Source: Longimicrobium terrae (GTDB taxonomy: Bacteria > Gemmatimonadota > Gemmatimonadetes > Longimicrobiales > Longimicrobiaceae). Taken from it: a DNA stretch of 64,000 nucleotides. Below are positions 26,217 to 34,729 of the stretch, in pieces. Below the pieces are notes generated by a model. The model did no database searches, had not been told where the DNA came from, and worked only from the letters and a program-made list of their open reading frames with translations. Position numbers and translations under genes: made by a program. Position 1 is the first letter of the stretch; every line of letters begins with the position of its first letter. The DNA lies in contig NZ_JACHIA010000007.1 in assembly GCF_014202995.1 (NCBI RefSeq), forward strand, positions 168,002-232,001. The letters run 5' to 3'.

Positions 26217-27641
26217 TCAGCGCGCGGCGGGCTCCACTCGCATGGTGGAGACGATGTCGCCTTCCAGAATGCCGTCCACCACGTCGATCCCCTCGATCAC
26301 CTCGGCAAAGATGGAGTACTCGCGCACCAGGCTGGGATTGTTCTTGAGGTTGATGAACCACTGCGCGTCGCCCGTGTCGTGGGAGCGCGTGCTCATCCCC
26401 ACGGTGCCGCGCGGATGCGCGATGGTCGACAGTTCATCCCGCAGGTAGTGCGCGTATCCCACGTACTCGTTGGTCCCCGGCCCGCCGCCCTGAATGACGA
26501 AATCGGGCTCCACGCGGTGCCAGCTCCCGCCATCGTAGTAGCCGCTCTGCACCAGCCCCAGCACGCGCGCGGACATGACGGGCGCCACGTCGCCGCGCAG
26601 CCGCACCACGAACGATCCACCGCCGGCGCTGGGCGACATCGACACGCGGACGCGCACTTCCCGCCCCAGCGCGAGCGCGACGGCGTCCGCGGGCAGGTCC
26701 ACGCGCGCGGAACGCGGACGGTCGTCGCTGGCCGGGCGCCCGGCGGCCTCCAGCAGCGCGACTCGGACGTCCCGCTCCGAAGCGTTCGCGCGGCGCACCC
26801 ACCGGTCGTACGCCGCGTTTGCCGCCATGCGCGCGGCGGGCAGCGGCGAGTCCTTCAACGCCACGGCGGCGGCGCGCACGGCCTGCGCATCGGTTCCGTC
26901 CAGCGCGGCCAGGTACACGTCGTCCGCGCCATGACCGGCCAGCTTGGAGAGCGCATCGATGGCCGCCTCGCGCACGTTGCCGTCCGCGTCGCGGGCGAAT
27001 GCGCGCAGGCGGGCGGTGTCGGCGAGCACGGCGGCGGCGCGGGCGGCGAACAGGCGCACGTGCCAGTCCGCATGCGACGCGAGCCGCGGAAGGCGCTCCC
27101 GGGCGACGGCGGGCGCGATCCGCGCGAGGGCGACCTGCGCGTGGGCGGCGGCGTGCCAAGACACTCCGCCGGAGGAACGCCGGCCCGTGTCGCGCGGCAG
27201 TTCATCCACCCATCCCGCCAGCACGCGCACCACGGCCGAGTCGGCGCCGCACCCCGCGCCGGCCACGTCCGCCGCGCGGAGCCGGACCTGCCACACGCTG
27301 TCCGCCAGCGCCATGCGGATCGCTCCGCAGTCATCCTTCCGTTCCGCCAGCGCCCGGTAGCGCAGCCGCCACGCTGGCTCCGGCCACGCGCGCGACGGGG
27401 CCGCGGCGGGAAACGAGTCGCGCGCGGCGAAGTTGGGATCGCGAATGCGCTGCGCGGCCCGGCGCGCGATCACCCGCACACGCGGCTCAGCGCTCTGCAT
27501 CCCCGCGGACAGGGCCGCGTTCGTGGAATCGCGCCGGTCCTCCGCCGCCAGGATCCGCCCGACGAGCGCGGAGTCGGCGCGGGTCTGCGCCTGGGCTGGC
27601 GCCGCGGCGAGCAGCAGGGCGAGTATCCAGGTGTTCTTCAT
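26217..27641 (-). CDS. Secreted HEAT-repeat/cyclophilin-type peptidyl-prolyl isomerase fusion
   Basis: 474 residues. A Sec signal peptide (NTWILALLLAAAPAQAQ) is followed by HEAT-like helical repeats (about 25-300), seen as WQVRLRAADVAGAG, WHVRLFAARAAAVLADTA and GNVREAAIDALSKLAG. A C-terminal cyclophilin domain then begins near FVVRLRGDVAPVMSARV. It keeps YYDGGSWHRVEPDFVIQGGGP-type active-site residues, including the His-Arg-Val and Phe-Val-Ile-Gln-Gly stretch, so it is probably an active prolyl isomerase. Periplasmic location is inferred from the signal. It is alone on the minus strand, convergent with dnaN. Confidence 0.88.
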   Translation of the reverse strand: MKNTWILALLLAAAPAQAQTRADSALVGRILAAEDRRDSTNAALSAGMQSAEPRVRVIARRAAQRIRDPNFAARDSFPAAAPSRAWPEPAWRLRYRALAERKDDCGAIRMALADSVWQVRLRAADVAGAGCGADSAVVRVLAGWVDELPRDTGRRSSGGVSWHAAAHAQVALARIAPAVARERLPRLASHADWHVRLFAARAAAVLADTARLRAFARDADGNVREAAIDALSKLAGHGADDVYLAALDGTDAQAVRAAAVALKDSPLPAARMAANAAYDRWVRRANASERDVRVALLEAAGRPASDDRPRSARVDLPADAVALALGREVRVRVSMSPSAGGGSFVVRLRGDVAPVMSARVLGLVQSGYYDGGSWHRVEPDFVIQGGGPGTNEYVGYAHYLRDELSTIAHPRGTVGMSTRSHDTGDAQWFINLKNNPSLVREYSIFAEVIEGIDVVDGILEGDIVSTMRVEPAAR

Positions 27642-27893
27642 GGCTCCAGGATCGTGGGCTTCATCGGCCGCGGCGTTTCGTCGCCGAGATGCTCGGACGC
27701 GGCGGATCACCGGGCGGCGCCAAATGGCTGCGCTCAGATTGGCGGAAATACGGAAATCACGCCTGCATGATAGCACGAGTGCGCGGGGTGATGGCAAACT
27801 ATTTTGCGCCAGCGGACGTACGGGCAACGACGGACGGCTGATGATGCGGCCGTCGGCGCGAAACGCTGCTTCCTGCACAGGGCTGGACGGAGA

Positions 27894-28259
27894 ATGGTCG
27901 AGATCACCATCCGGGACGACAAGCTGATCGTCCGCGTCATGGGGCTGAACGTGCTGCTGGCGATGCGCCGGCGACTGATCATCCCGCTGGCGAGCGTGAC
28001 GGAGATCCGCGAAGAACCGAACGTCTCGCTGTGGAATGTCAGAGGCTTCCGGCTGCCCGGAACATTCGTGCCGGGGCTGATCGTCGCGGGAACGTACGTC
28101 TCCCCCGGCTACAGCGCGTTCTGGGACGTGAGCCGTCCGGCGCGCGCCATCGTCATCGAACTCGACGGCGGCGCGTACCAGAAGCTGATCGTGGATGTGG
28201 AGCATCCGGCGGAGGTCGTCCACCAGGTCCGCGAGGCGATCGCCAAACGCCGGAGTTGA
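27894..28259 (+). CDS. Small PH-domain-like protein, function unknown
   Basis: 121 residues from ATG 27894 (MVEITIRDDKLIVRVMG). It is soluble and beta-rich: RLIIPLASVTEIREEPNVSLW, PGTFVPGLIVAGTYV, FWDVSRPARAIVIELDGG and KLIVDVEHPAEVVHQVREAI. The last helix and the strand pattern fit a bacterial pleckstrin-homology-like domain of the kind found in small hypothetical proteins. No partner gene is nearby: it diverges from the HEAT-cyclophilin gene and converges on the SDR gene. Family level is tentative. Confidence 0.7.
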   Translation: MVEITIRDDKLIVRVMGLNVLLAMRRRLIIPLASVTEIREEPNVSLWNVRGFRLPGTFVPGLIVAGTYVSPGYSAFWDVSRPARAIVIELDGGAYQKLIVDVEHPAEVVHQVREAIAKRRS

Positions 28260-28287
28260 TAGTCCCGATCGCGCATCTCCCGACACG

Positions 28288-28326
28288 AACGAGCCCCGGC
28301 GCCTGTGACGGCGGACGGGGCTCGTT
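28288..28326. terminator. Bidirectional hairpin between convergent genes
   Basis: AACGAGCCCC (28288-28297) pairs with GGGGCTCGTT (28317-28326), with T-rich sequence on the right side. It ends the PH-like gene and lies beyond the SDR stop. Confidence 0.75.
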
Positions 28327-28348
28327 TTCATGATTCGGCGGATGAACG

Positions 28349-29200
28349 TCAGCGGGGCGCGAGGCCGGTCAGCTGCTCGCTGAGCGCCCACAGCCGGCGC
28401 GAGGCATCGTCGTCGCGGGCGGCGGCGGAGGGCTGAATGGGCTTTTCGTCCTTGAAGTACCCGCCGGTGATCTTTGCCACGGCGGGCGAGGAGGCGAGAT
28501 GGATGGAGGTTGCGGCGCCCTGCTCCGGCGTGCGCAGAAAGCGCTTGAACAGGCTGATGGGCGCAAACCCGCCAAAGAGCAGCGACGTGCCCACCACGCC
28601 CGGGTGCAGCGCGTTTGCCGTCAGCACCGAGACATCCTCGCGCCGCGCCAGTTCGCGCGTGAACAGAATGTTCATCAGCTTGGTGTTGGCGTACGCCCGC
28701 AGGCCGCCGTAGCCGTTGGCCATCCCCGGATCGTCCCAGCGGATCCGGCCGCCCTTGTGCCCGTCGCTGCTGACGTTCACCACCCGCGCCGGGGCGCCCG
28801 CGCGCAGCCGGTCCAGCAGCAGGTTGGTGAGCAGAAAGGGGGCGAGGTGATTGACGGCCAGCTGCATCTCGATCCCGTCCGCCGTCACTTCCCGACGCCG
28901 GGTGTACATTCCCGCGTTGTTGACGAGGACGTGGATGGCGGGAAAGCGGTCGGCGATCTCGGACGCGGCCGCGCGCACCTGTGCCTGGACGGACAGGTCG
29001 GCGATTACCGTCTGCACGCGCTCGTTGCCGGTGGCGCGGATGATCTCCTCCGCCGACGCACGCGCCTTGTCCCGGCTGCGCGCCACGAGGACGACGGTGG
29101 CGCCGCGCTGCGCCAGCCCGGCCGCGGTCGCCTGGCCGATCCCCGCCGTGGCGCCGGTGATCACGCAGACGCGTCCCTTCATGCTGCGGTCCGTCATCAT
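28349..29200 (-). CDS. Short-chain dehydrogenase/reductase
   Basis: 283 residues with a Rossmann fold. TGATAGIGQATA binds the cofactor, LVNNAGMY is conserved, and the catalytic set is the Ser in VVNVSSDG with YANTK (Tyr-Lys). The pattern is close to retinol dehydrogenase/protochlorophyllide-reductase-like SDRs, but the substrate is unknown. The start at 29200 overlaps the stop of the HD hydrolase by four bases (ATGA), so they are co-translated. The frame is open a little further upstream inside that gene. Confidence 0.9.
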   Translation of the reverse strand: MMTDRSMKGRVCVITGATAGIGQATAAGLAQRGATVVLVARSRDKARASAEEIIRATGNERVQTVIADLSVQAQVRAAASEIADRFPAIHVLVNNAGMYTRRREVTADGIEMQLAVNHLAPFLLTNLLLDRLRAGAPARVVNVSSDGHKGGRIRWDDPGMANGYGGLRAYANTKLMNILFTRELARREDVSVLTANALHPGVVGTSLLFGGFAPISLFKRFLRTPEQGAATSIHLASSPAVAKITGGYFKDEKPIQPSAAARDDDASRRLWALSEQLTGLAPR

Positions 29201-29874
29201 CCCTCGCCGTCGGAAAACGAATCGGCCGCGTTCCACTCGCGGTCGAACTGCGCCAGAAACTCCTGCATGTACCGGTGGCGCGAGTCCGCGATGCGCCGCG
29301 CCGCGGCCGTGTTCATCCGGTCGCGCAGCAGCAGCAGCTTCTCGTGAAAGTGGTTGATGGTGGGCCCGCCGCCGGACTTGTAGCGTTCAAAGCTGTCGTG
29401 CATCTCCGGCGCGTCGTCCGGATCGTGAAGCGGCCGCCCGCGGCTGCCTCCGTACGCAAACGCACGCGCGATGCCGATGGCACCGATGGCATCCAGCCGG
29501 TCCGCGTCCTGAACGACCGCGCCCTCCGGCGTGCTCATGGGCGTGGGCACGCCCGCGCCCTTGAACGAGAGGCGGGCGATGATGTCGGCCACGTGCTCGA
29601 TCGTCGCCGCGTCCGCATCCACCCGCGCCAGCCACTCGCGCGCCGCGCGGGGGCCGGCCGTCTCGTCGCCGCCGTGAAACTTGTGGTCGGCCACATCGTG
29701 AAGCAGCGCCGCGAGTTCCACCACGTACGGGTCCGCGGATTCGTCGCGGGCCAGGCGCAGCGCCATCCCCCGCACCCGGTGCACGTGCCACCAGTCGTGC
29801 CCCGTTCCCTCACCCCTCATCTGCTCGCGCACGTACGCCTCGGTGTGCCTCAGGATCTGTTCGCGCTCGCTCAT
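29197..29874 (-). CDS. HD-domain phosphohydrolase (YedJ-like)
   Basis: 225 residues. The metal-binding HD pattern is complete: GHDWWHVHRV near residue 25, LLHDVADHKF near 55 and QDADRLDAIGAIGIARAF near 125. This set is typical of small YedJ-type HD hydrolases of unknown substrate. YKSGGGPTINHFHEKLLLLRD is also a family hallmark. ATG 29874 is chosen as the first residue of the conserved helix (MSEREQILRHTEAYV). It is translationally coupled to the downstream SDR and diverges from a secreted-protein gene. Confidence 0.88.
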   Translation of the reverse strand: MSEREQILRHTEAYVREQMRGEGTGHDWWHVHRVRGMALRLARDESADPYVVELAALLHDVADHKFHGGDETAGPRAAREWLARVDADAATIEHVADIIARLSFKGAGVPTPMSTPEGAVVQDADRLDAIGAIGIARAFAYGGSRGRPLHDPDDAPEMHDSFERYKSGGGPTINHFHEKLLLLRDRMNTAAARRIADSRHRYMQEFLAQFDREWNAADSFSDGEG

Positions 29875-29999
29875 TGCCTCATCCGCAGGAGTTCGTCGCC
29901 GGGAATCTGGCCCTCCGCGGCCCCGCACGTAAGGCGCCCCGCTTTCCGCCCGTGGCCGAAAGGGGTAGACTGCGGCACACTTCATCGACGGAACGCCCA

Positions 30000-30725
30000 A
30001 TGCGCATCGCCCTTTTCGCCTTCCTGCTCGCCGCCGCTCCCGCCGCGGCCCAGACCCCCGCCGACACGCTGCGGCCGGGATCGCCGTCGCTGCGGACCGC
30101 CCACTACACGGACCGCGAAGACGCCATGGAGTTCATGGTGGACGGCGTGCCCAGCGGAATGATCGTGCTGCTGACCACCCGGCTGGGCGAGCGCGACGGC
30201 GTGCCCGTCATTACGCGGACCGAGCGGATCATGGAAGGAAAGACGGTGTTCAGCACCGACAGCTTCGTGGTGGCGCGGGCTACGCTGGCCCCGGTGCTGC
30301 TGGCGCGCTACGGCTCCGGCCGGTCCGCCACGGAGTTCCGCGACGGCGAGGTGCGCACGGGCGACGGGCACCGGCCGATGGTGACGCATCCGCTTGCGGC
30401 GCCGGTGTTTCTGGGCGCGGCCATGGACATGCTGCTGGGCGCGCTGCCGCTGGAGGCGGGGTACGCGGCCGCGCTGCCGGTGTGGGAGGGAAGCTCGGTG
30501 GCGGTCGCCCGGGTGCACGTCTCCGGGCTGGAGCCGCTGGCGCTGGCCGCCGGCACCCGGAGCGCGTGGCGGGTGGAGGTGCGGCAATCCGACCACGACG
30601 GAACGTACTGGCTGGACCAGGAATCGCGTACTCTGCTTCGCTACGACCCCGCGAACGGTGAGTACCGTCTGACGAGGCGGCGCGGCGGCGCGGTTTCCGC
30701 CCCGGCCACCATCCGCACCCGCTGA
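30000..30725 (+). CDS. Secreted protein, function unknown
   Basis: 241 residues with a clear Sec signal (MRIALFAFLLAAAPAAAQ, cleavage after AQ). The mature part is beta-rich with no cysteines and no known catalytic motif; it includes SGMIVLLTTRLGER, GKTVFSTDSFVVARATL, FRDGEVRTGDG and TYWLDQESRTLLRYD. The last phrase resembles the end of DUF3108-like or lipoprotein-sorting beta folds, but I cannot assign a family. It starts a unit with the DUF3616 gene eight bases downstream. Confidence 0.8.
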   Translation: MRIALFAFLLAAAPAAAQTPADTLRPGSPSLRTAHYTDREDAMEFMVDGVPSGMIVLLTTRLGERDGVPVITRTERIMEGKTVFSTDSFVVARATLAPVLLARYGSGRSATEFRDGEVRTGDGHRPMVTHPLAAPVFLGAAMDMLLGALPLEAGYAAALPVWEGSSVAVARVHVSGLEPLALAAGTRSAWRVEVRQSDHDGTYWLDQESRTLLRYDPANGEYRLTRRRGGAVSAPATIRTR

Positions 30726-30733
30726 TCCGCGCT

Positions 30734-31912
30734 ATGCCCAAGCCGACATCCACCGTACACATCGCGCTCAACGCGCCACCCGGCACGGGCAAGGAGGGCG
30801 AGGAAGCGCGCATGAGCCTGTCCGCCGTGGTGCGCGTGGGACGCCACCTGTTCCTGGGCAGCGACGAGACGGCCACGCTGGAGCGGGTGACGGACCTGGG
30901 CGGCGGCCGCTTTGGCGAGCACCGCACCTATCCGCTGGCGGAGCTGCTGGACCTGTGCGGCGGCCCCGACGGCGAGGTAGACATTGAGGGCTTCGCGTGG
31001 GATCCGCCGTACCTGTGGATCGCGGGATCGCACGGCCGCAAGCGCGGCAAGATCAAGCGCGGCGTGAGCGACGAGGAGGGCGCCAAGTCGCTGGCAAAGG
31101 TGAAGATCGAGGAAAACCGCTACGTGCTCGCCCGCATTCCGCTGCAGGAAGACGCGGAGCAGGGCGGGCTCGTGCCCCGGCGCTCCTGCCCGGACCCGCA
31201 CGACCCGGCGCGGACGCTGACCGCCGCGCGGGTCAAGGGGCGCGGGCACCGCAGCGCACTCATGCGGGCGCTGCGCTACGACGAGCACGTGGGCGCGTAC
31301 ATGAAGCTGCCCGGCAAGGACAACGGCTTCGACATCGAGGGGCTGGAGGTGCGCGACGGCCGCGTGTACCTGGGCCTGCGCGGCCCCGTGCTGCGCGGGT
31401 GGGCGGTCGCGCTGGAGCTTCTGCCCCAGGAGGCCAGGCGCGAGGGCCGGCTGCGGCTGGCGCCGGTGGAGGACGACGGCACGCCGTACCGAAAACACTT
31501 TCTGGACCTGGACGGGCTGGGAATCCGCGAGTTGGCCGCCGACGGCGACGACATGCTGGTGCTGGCCGGGCCCACCATGGGTGTCCGCGCGCCGGCGGCG
31601 GTCTTCCGCTGGACCGGCGGACTGACGACGGACCGCCCGCGGGTGGTGCGCGGCGCCGAGCTGGAGCGCATCGCCGAACTGCCGCACGACGTCGAGGGCG
31701 GGGCGGACCACCCCGAGGGGATGTGCCGCTTTGACGTGGAGGGCTCGGACCACTGCGTGCTGGTGCTGTACGACTCCGCGGCCCCGCACCGGCGCGATTC
31801 GTCCGGCGTGCTGGGCGACGTGTTCACGCTGCCGCGGCCGCATGGATTGCGGGCGATGGCCAGCCGGCTCTTTTCGCACGACGACCCCGGCGGAACGGGA
31901 GTGGACGCATGA
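30734..31912 (+). CDS. DUF3616 domain protein
   Basis: 392 residues, no signal peptide. The repeated DIEGFAWDPPYLWIAGSHG and FDIEGLEVRDGRVYLGLRGP phrases, with HPEGMCRF near the end, are the marks of DUF3616, a predicted beta-propeller of unknown role. LVLYDSAAPHRRD closes the fold. It follows the secreted protein by eight bases and overlaps the next small gene by four (ATGA), so three genes form one operon. Confidence 0.85.
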   Translation: MPKPTSTVHIALNAPPGTGKEGEEARMSLSAVVRVGRHLFLGSDETATLERVTDLGGGRFGEHRTYPLAELLDLCGGPDGEVDIEGFAWDPPYLWIAGSHGRKRGKIKRGVSDEEGAKSLAKVKIEENRYVLARIPLQEDAEQGGLVPRRSCPDPHDPARTLTAARVKGRGHRSALMRALRYDEHVGAYMKLPGKDNGFDIEGLEVRDGRVYLGLRGPVLRGWAVALELLPQEARREGRLRLAPVEDDGTPYRKHFLDLDGLGIRELAADGDDMLVLAGPTMGVRAPAAVFRWTGGLTTDRPRVVRGAELERIAELPHDVEGGADHPEGMCRFDVEGSDHCVLVLYDSAAPHRRDSSGVLGDVFTLPRPHGLRAMASRLFSHDDPGGTGVDA

Positions 31913-32151
31913 GCGCACCTTTTCACGTGATGATCAAGCCCGGCGACGCGCTGGCCGAGGTGGACCGCGCGCTGGACGCGCTCAAGGCCCGCGGCGTGTC
32001 GCGCGAAGACGCGGGCTTTCACAAGTACATGTTCGTCACGCAGGCGAAGCAGACGGTGCTGATGGTGACCACCCGCCAGGCGCCGCTCGCCGCCGAACTG
32101 CGCGGCCGCCCCGGCTGGAGCGAGCCCGGCGACGTAACGCTCAACACCTGA
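31909..32151 (+). CDS. Small protein, function unknown, coupled to DUF3616
   Basis: 80 residues (MSAPFHVMIKPGDALAEVD). It is soluble and mixed alpha/beta: an amphipathic helix LAEVDRALDALKARG, then KYMFVTQAKQTVLMVTTRQ. I recognise no family. The four-base overlap with the DUF3616 gene shows co-translation, so it may be a partner of that protein. A hairpin ends the operon 24 bases later. Confidence 0.75.
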   Translation: MSAPFHVMIKPGDALAEVDRALDALKARGVSREDAGFHKYMFVTQAKQTVLMVTTRQAPLAAELRGRPGWSEPGDVTLNT

Positions 32152-32174
32152 AGGTCCGCCCTTTGTGGATCAGA

Positions 32175-32210
32175 ATCAGCCCCGCGCCTCGCCCGAGCCG
32201 CGGGGCTGAT
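32175..32210. terminator. Hairpin terminator between convergent genes
   Basis: ATCAGCCCCGCG and CGCGGGGCTGAT make a perfect 12-bp stem. The minus-strand gene's stop codon lies at its left arm, so both units end here. Confidence 0.75.
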
Positions 32211-33498
32211 CTGCATCCACGGCGTAGTCGTCCCGCATTCGCCCGCTGCGGAGCGGTGAGCCAGCTCCCGCGTGAGGGCCGAGGATCAGCAGGATCCGCG
32301 TCGCCGCAACCGCCAGCACCAGCCCCCAGAGCGCGCACCAGATCACCCGCCAGCCTGCATAAGGCGTAGAGGCGGAGGGTGCGGACGCGGGCGCGTTCCA
32401 CGGCCGCACCACGGAGGACCACGCCAGGAATGCGTCGCCCACGGCCAACTGGCCGAACGCGTACGACCGCTTTCCGCCCCACTGCAGCGGAATGCCCAGC
32501 ACCTCGGGCGTCGCCCGCAGGTCCGCCGCGGCCTGGTGATGCCCGGTCATCCGCGCGGCCGCGATCCCCACCACCGAAGCCGGCGCGCTCACGCCCAGAA
32601 TCACGGGCCCGGAATCGATGTCGCCCTCGCCGTCCACGCCGCGGGGAAACTCTCGGACGGCGGGAAGCAGCCCCAGCAGGCGTGTGGCAAAGGTGCGCTC
32701 CATCCCGGCGTACTGTGCGGCCGCCACCGTGGGGTCGATCTCGTACACGAAGCGGATCATCAGCGCCACCGATTCGCCGCGCGGGTCCGGAAATCCGGCA
32801 TCGTGCGGAAGCAGCCCCGTGGCGGGGTCCGTGGATTCCAGCGCCTCTCGCAGCCACGCCTGCGCGCTCGCCGTGTAGCGCGGGTCCAGCAGGGTGCCGC
32901 ACGAGCGGAGCACGGCCGCGCCCACGGCGTTGTCGCCCGGCCACGCCATCCCCGGGTACGAATCCAGGAATGGGCCGTTGCGCCGGAACGCCGCGTCCAG
33001 CCGCTCGCATGAGGCGCGGAACACGGTGTCCTCCGCCGCGCCGCGGCCGCCCAAGTGCAGCGTTCCTGCCCGCAGGTGCGCCGTCCATCCCTCGTAGAAC
33101 ATCCCGTGCGGAAGCCCGCCGGCCTCTCCGTATCCCACTTGCGAGGCGGGCGCCTCCGCCAGCGCGAGGGCCCAGCGCGCCTCGGCCAGTGCCCGCGCAC
33201 GGGTCGGCGCGTCAGGGGCGCCACGCCCCACGTCTACCCAGGCGAGCCCGTACAGCGCCAGGGTGAACACGCGTCCTTCCGGAAACAGCTCCTGCATGGC
33301 GTTCGCGCGCGCCTCCAGCTCCGGCCGAAGGTGCGCAAGCTGCGCCACCGCCACACGGGTGCCTCCCGCGCCGGACGGATCGGGCGCCATCAGCACGCGG
33401 CTGATCGCGAGCAGCGCCACTAAGGCGGCGAAGCCCCATCCCCACGCTCTCGCCGCGCGCGAGAAGCGGCTGGGCGGCGGCCGGCCAGCGTTCTTCAA
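32176..33498 (-). CDS. Membrane-anchored all-helical protein, function unknown
   Basis: 440 residues. One membrane helix lies near the N-terminus (GWGFAALVALLAISRVL) and another near the C-terminus (WRVIWCALWGLVLAVAATRILLIL). Between them is a long helical region with repeated Gly/Trp turns, for example LPHGMFYEGWTAHLRAG, FLDSYPGMAWPGDNAVGAAVL and GDIDSGPVILGVSAPASVVG, suggestive of an alpha/alpha-barrel like those in glycan or terpenoid enzymes. I cannot name a family. The start is a TTG at 33498, just after the cupin stop; no better start is seen. Confidence 0.7.
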   Translation of the reverse strand: MKNAGRPPPSRFSRAARAWGWGFAALVALLAISRVLMAPDPSGAGGTRVAVAQLAHLRPELEARANAMQELFPEGRVFTLALYGLAWVDVGRGAPDAPTRARALAEARWALALAEAPASQVGYGEAGGLPHGMFYEGWTAHLRAGTLHLGGRGAAEDTVFRASCERLDAAFRRNGPFLDSYPGMAWPGDNAVGAAVLRSCGTLLDPRYTASAQAWLREALESTDPATGLLPHDAGFPDPRGESVALMIRFVYEIDPTVAAAQYAGMERTFATRLLGLLPAVREFPRGVDGEGDIDSGPVILGVSAPASVVGIAAARMTGHHQAAADLRATPEVLGIPLQWGGKRSYAFGQLAVGDAFLAWSSVVRPWNAPASAPSASTPYAGWRVIWCALWGLVLAVAATRILLILGPHAGAGSPLRSGRMRDDYAVDADQPRGSGEARG

Positions 33499-33520
33499 CC
33501 CGGGCAGACCGGCCTCCGCT

Positions 33521-33883
33521 TCAGATCCACTGGTACTCCGTTACGGTGCGCGCATCCACCACATCGCCTGTGTGGCGCGTGGCCGCGGGTTCAAAGAGCA
33601 GAACGTGCACTTCCTCGTCCGCCACGGGGCGGTGCTCCACACCGCGCGGAACAACGAGGATCTCTCCCTCGCGCACGTCCACGGCGCGGTCGCGGAACTC
33701 CATCCGAAAGGAGCCGCGCAGCACCATGAACAGCTCGTCCTCGTCCGCGTGGTCGTGCCACACGAACTCGCCCTGGAACTTGGCGAGCTTTACGTGCTGC
33801 CCGTTCAACTCCGCGATTACCCGCGGATTCCAGTGGTCGTCAAAGCGCGACAGCTTCTCGCGCAGGCTGATCGGTTCCGGCAT
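33521..33883 (-). CDS. Cupin domain protein
   Basis: 120 residues forming a single cupin barrel. The first cupin motif is WHDHADEDELFMVLRGSFRMEF (His-x-His and Glu metal ligands) and the second is VPRGVEHRPVADEEVHVLLFEP with its histidine, so it probably binds a metal ion. The substrate is unknown. ATG 33883 is preferred; a GTG two codons upstream is possible. It precedes the membrane-anchored helical protein by about 20 bases. Confidence 0.9.
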   Translation of the reverse strand: MPEPISLREKLSRFDDHWNPRVIAELNGQHVKLAKFQGEFVWHDHADEDELFMVLRGSFRMEFRDRAVDVREGEILVVPRGVEHRPVADEEVHVLLFEPAATRHTGDVVDARTVTEYQWI

Positions 33884-33915
33884 GGCCACAGTGGTTGTTT
33901 GAGCGGCAGATCTGG

Positions 33916-34278
33916 TCAGGACGCGTTCGGCAGGGAGAGAACTGCCGGGTCATTCGTTCTCCCGCCGGAAAGGAGAAGACGGCGCACTCGTTCGAACGCC
34001 TCGTCTCGGCCGGCGTAGATCTCATCCGCGCCCTCCCCGTAATCATCATTGGAGGGGGTAGAAACACCAAACCCAGTGCGCGGCCGCCACTCCACCACCA
34101 CATGGTGCGAATGAAGCAGAGCGTCAAGCCACCAGCTTCCCGTCGCCACGGCGGGAGCGCTGATACGCACCGAGAGACCCGGAAGAGCTTTCCTCAGTGC
34201 CTCGCCGATTCGTTCAATATCATTCATCATCCACTCCGGGTGCGCTGACGGATCGCTGATCGAATGTGGCTTGTTCAT
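33916..34278 (-). CDS. Small hypothetical protein, second gene of a two-gene module
   Basis: 120 residues, soluble. SWWLDALLHSHHVVVEWRPRTGFGVSTP and DYGEGADEIYAGRDEAFERVRRLLLSG are the distinctive parts. Similar GYGEGPDE-type proteins are, to my recollection, common as conserved hypothetical partners of small regulatory genes, but no function is established that I can name. Its start overlaps the upstream gene's stop by four bases (ATGA). The pair has visibly lower GC than its neighbours, hinting at transfer. Confidence 0.65.
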   Translation of the reverse strand: MNKPHSISDPSAHPEWMMNDIERIGEALRKALPGLSVRISAPAVATGSWWLDALLHSHHVVVEWRPRTGFGVSTPSNDDYGEGADEIYAGRDEAFERVRRLLLSGGRTNDPAVLSLPNAS

Positions 34279-34655
34279 GCGCCGTCATCAACAGGCAGAT
34301 CGGACTGATCGTGAATGTGACGGCCATCTGAGCCTGCCTTGCGGAACTCTACCGCGCCATTCACCCGCACGATCTCGATCGCGCCGTTTTCACCAAGACG
34401 GGTCAGGTGCCCGCGGCTTCGGAATACCGTCACGTGCCCCGCAGGTGCACGCAGCATCCGGTCCTTCTGCGGCGGGTACAGCCGCCCGTCCGACATCCAT
34501 GCCGACGGATCGTACGGGATGCCGGTAAGCTCGTCCTCCACCTGGTCCAAAAGCGTACAGTACCGTACGAACATCTCGTCGTCGCTCTGGGCAGGGGGAC
34601 TGGCGCTCAGCCGTCGATAGAATTCCTGCAAGCGCACGTGCTTGGGCAGACCCAT
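34275..34655 (-). CDS. Small hypothetical protein, first gene of a two-gene module
   Basis: 126 residues from ATG 34655 (MGLPKHVRLQEFYRRLSA). The N-terminal half is helical (DDEMFVRYCTLLDQVEDELTG). The C-terminal half has a short beta-rich part: VTVFRSRGHLTRLGENGAIEIVRVNGAVEFRKAGSDGRHI. Such C-terminal parts occur in small proteins near toxin-type genes, but I cannot assign a role. It has its own strong promoter and a palindrome beside it. Co-translated with the next gene. Confidence 0.65.
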   Translation of the reverse strand: MGLPKHVRLQEFYRRLSASPPAQSDDEMFVRYCTLLDQVEDELTGIPYDPSAWMSDGRLYPPQKDRMLRAPAGHVTVFRSRGHLTRLGENGAIEIVRVNGAVEFRKAGSDGRHIHDQSDLPVDDGA

Positions 34656-34689
34656 TGCTCTCGATCCCGCGGAATCCGGTGGCTCACAA

Positions 34690-34718
34690 ACAATAATCGG
34701 CGGGAGAATGGCTGTCAA
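34690..34718 (-). promoter_or_regulatory. Consensus-like promoter of the two-gene module
   Basis: On the minus strand TTGACA (34718-34713) and TATTGT (34695-34690) have a 17-base spacer. The leader to the ATG at 34655 would be about 28 bases. This is the closest match to the sigma70 consensus that I found in the window. Confidence 0.72.
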
Positions 34719-34719
34719 C

Positions 34720-34729
34720 ACTGTACAGT
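34720..34729. promoter_or_regulatory. Palindrome next to the module promoter
   Basis: ACTGTACAGT is a perfect 10-bp palindrome one base upstream of the -35 hexamer. It could be an operator for a regulator of the module; this is inferred from position. Confidence 0.4.
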
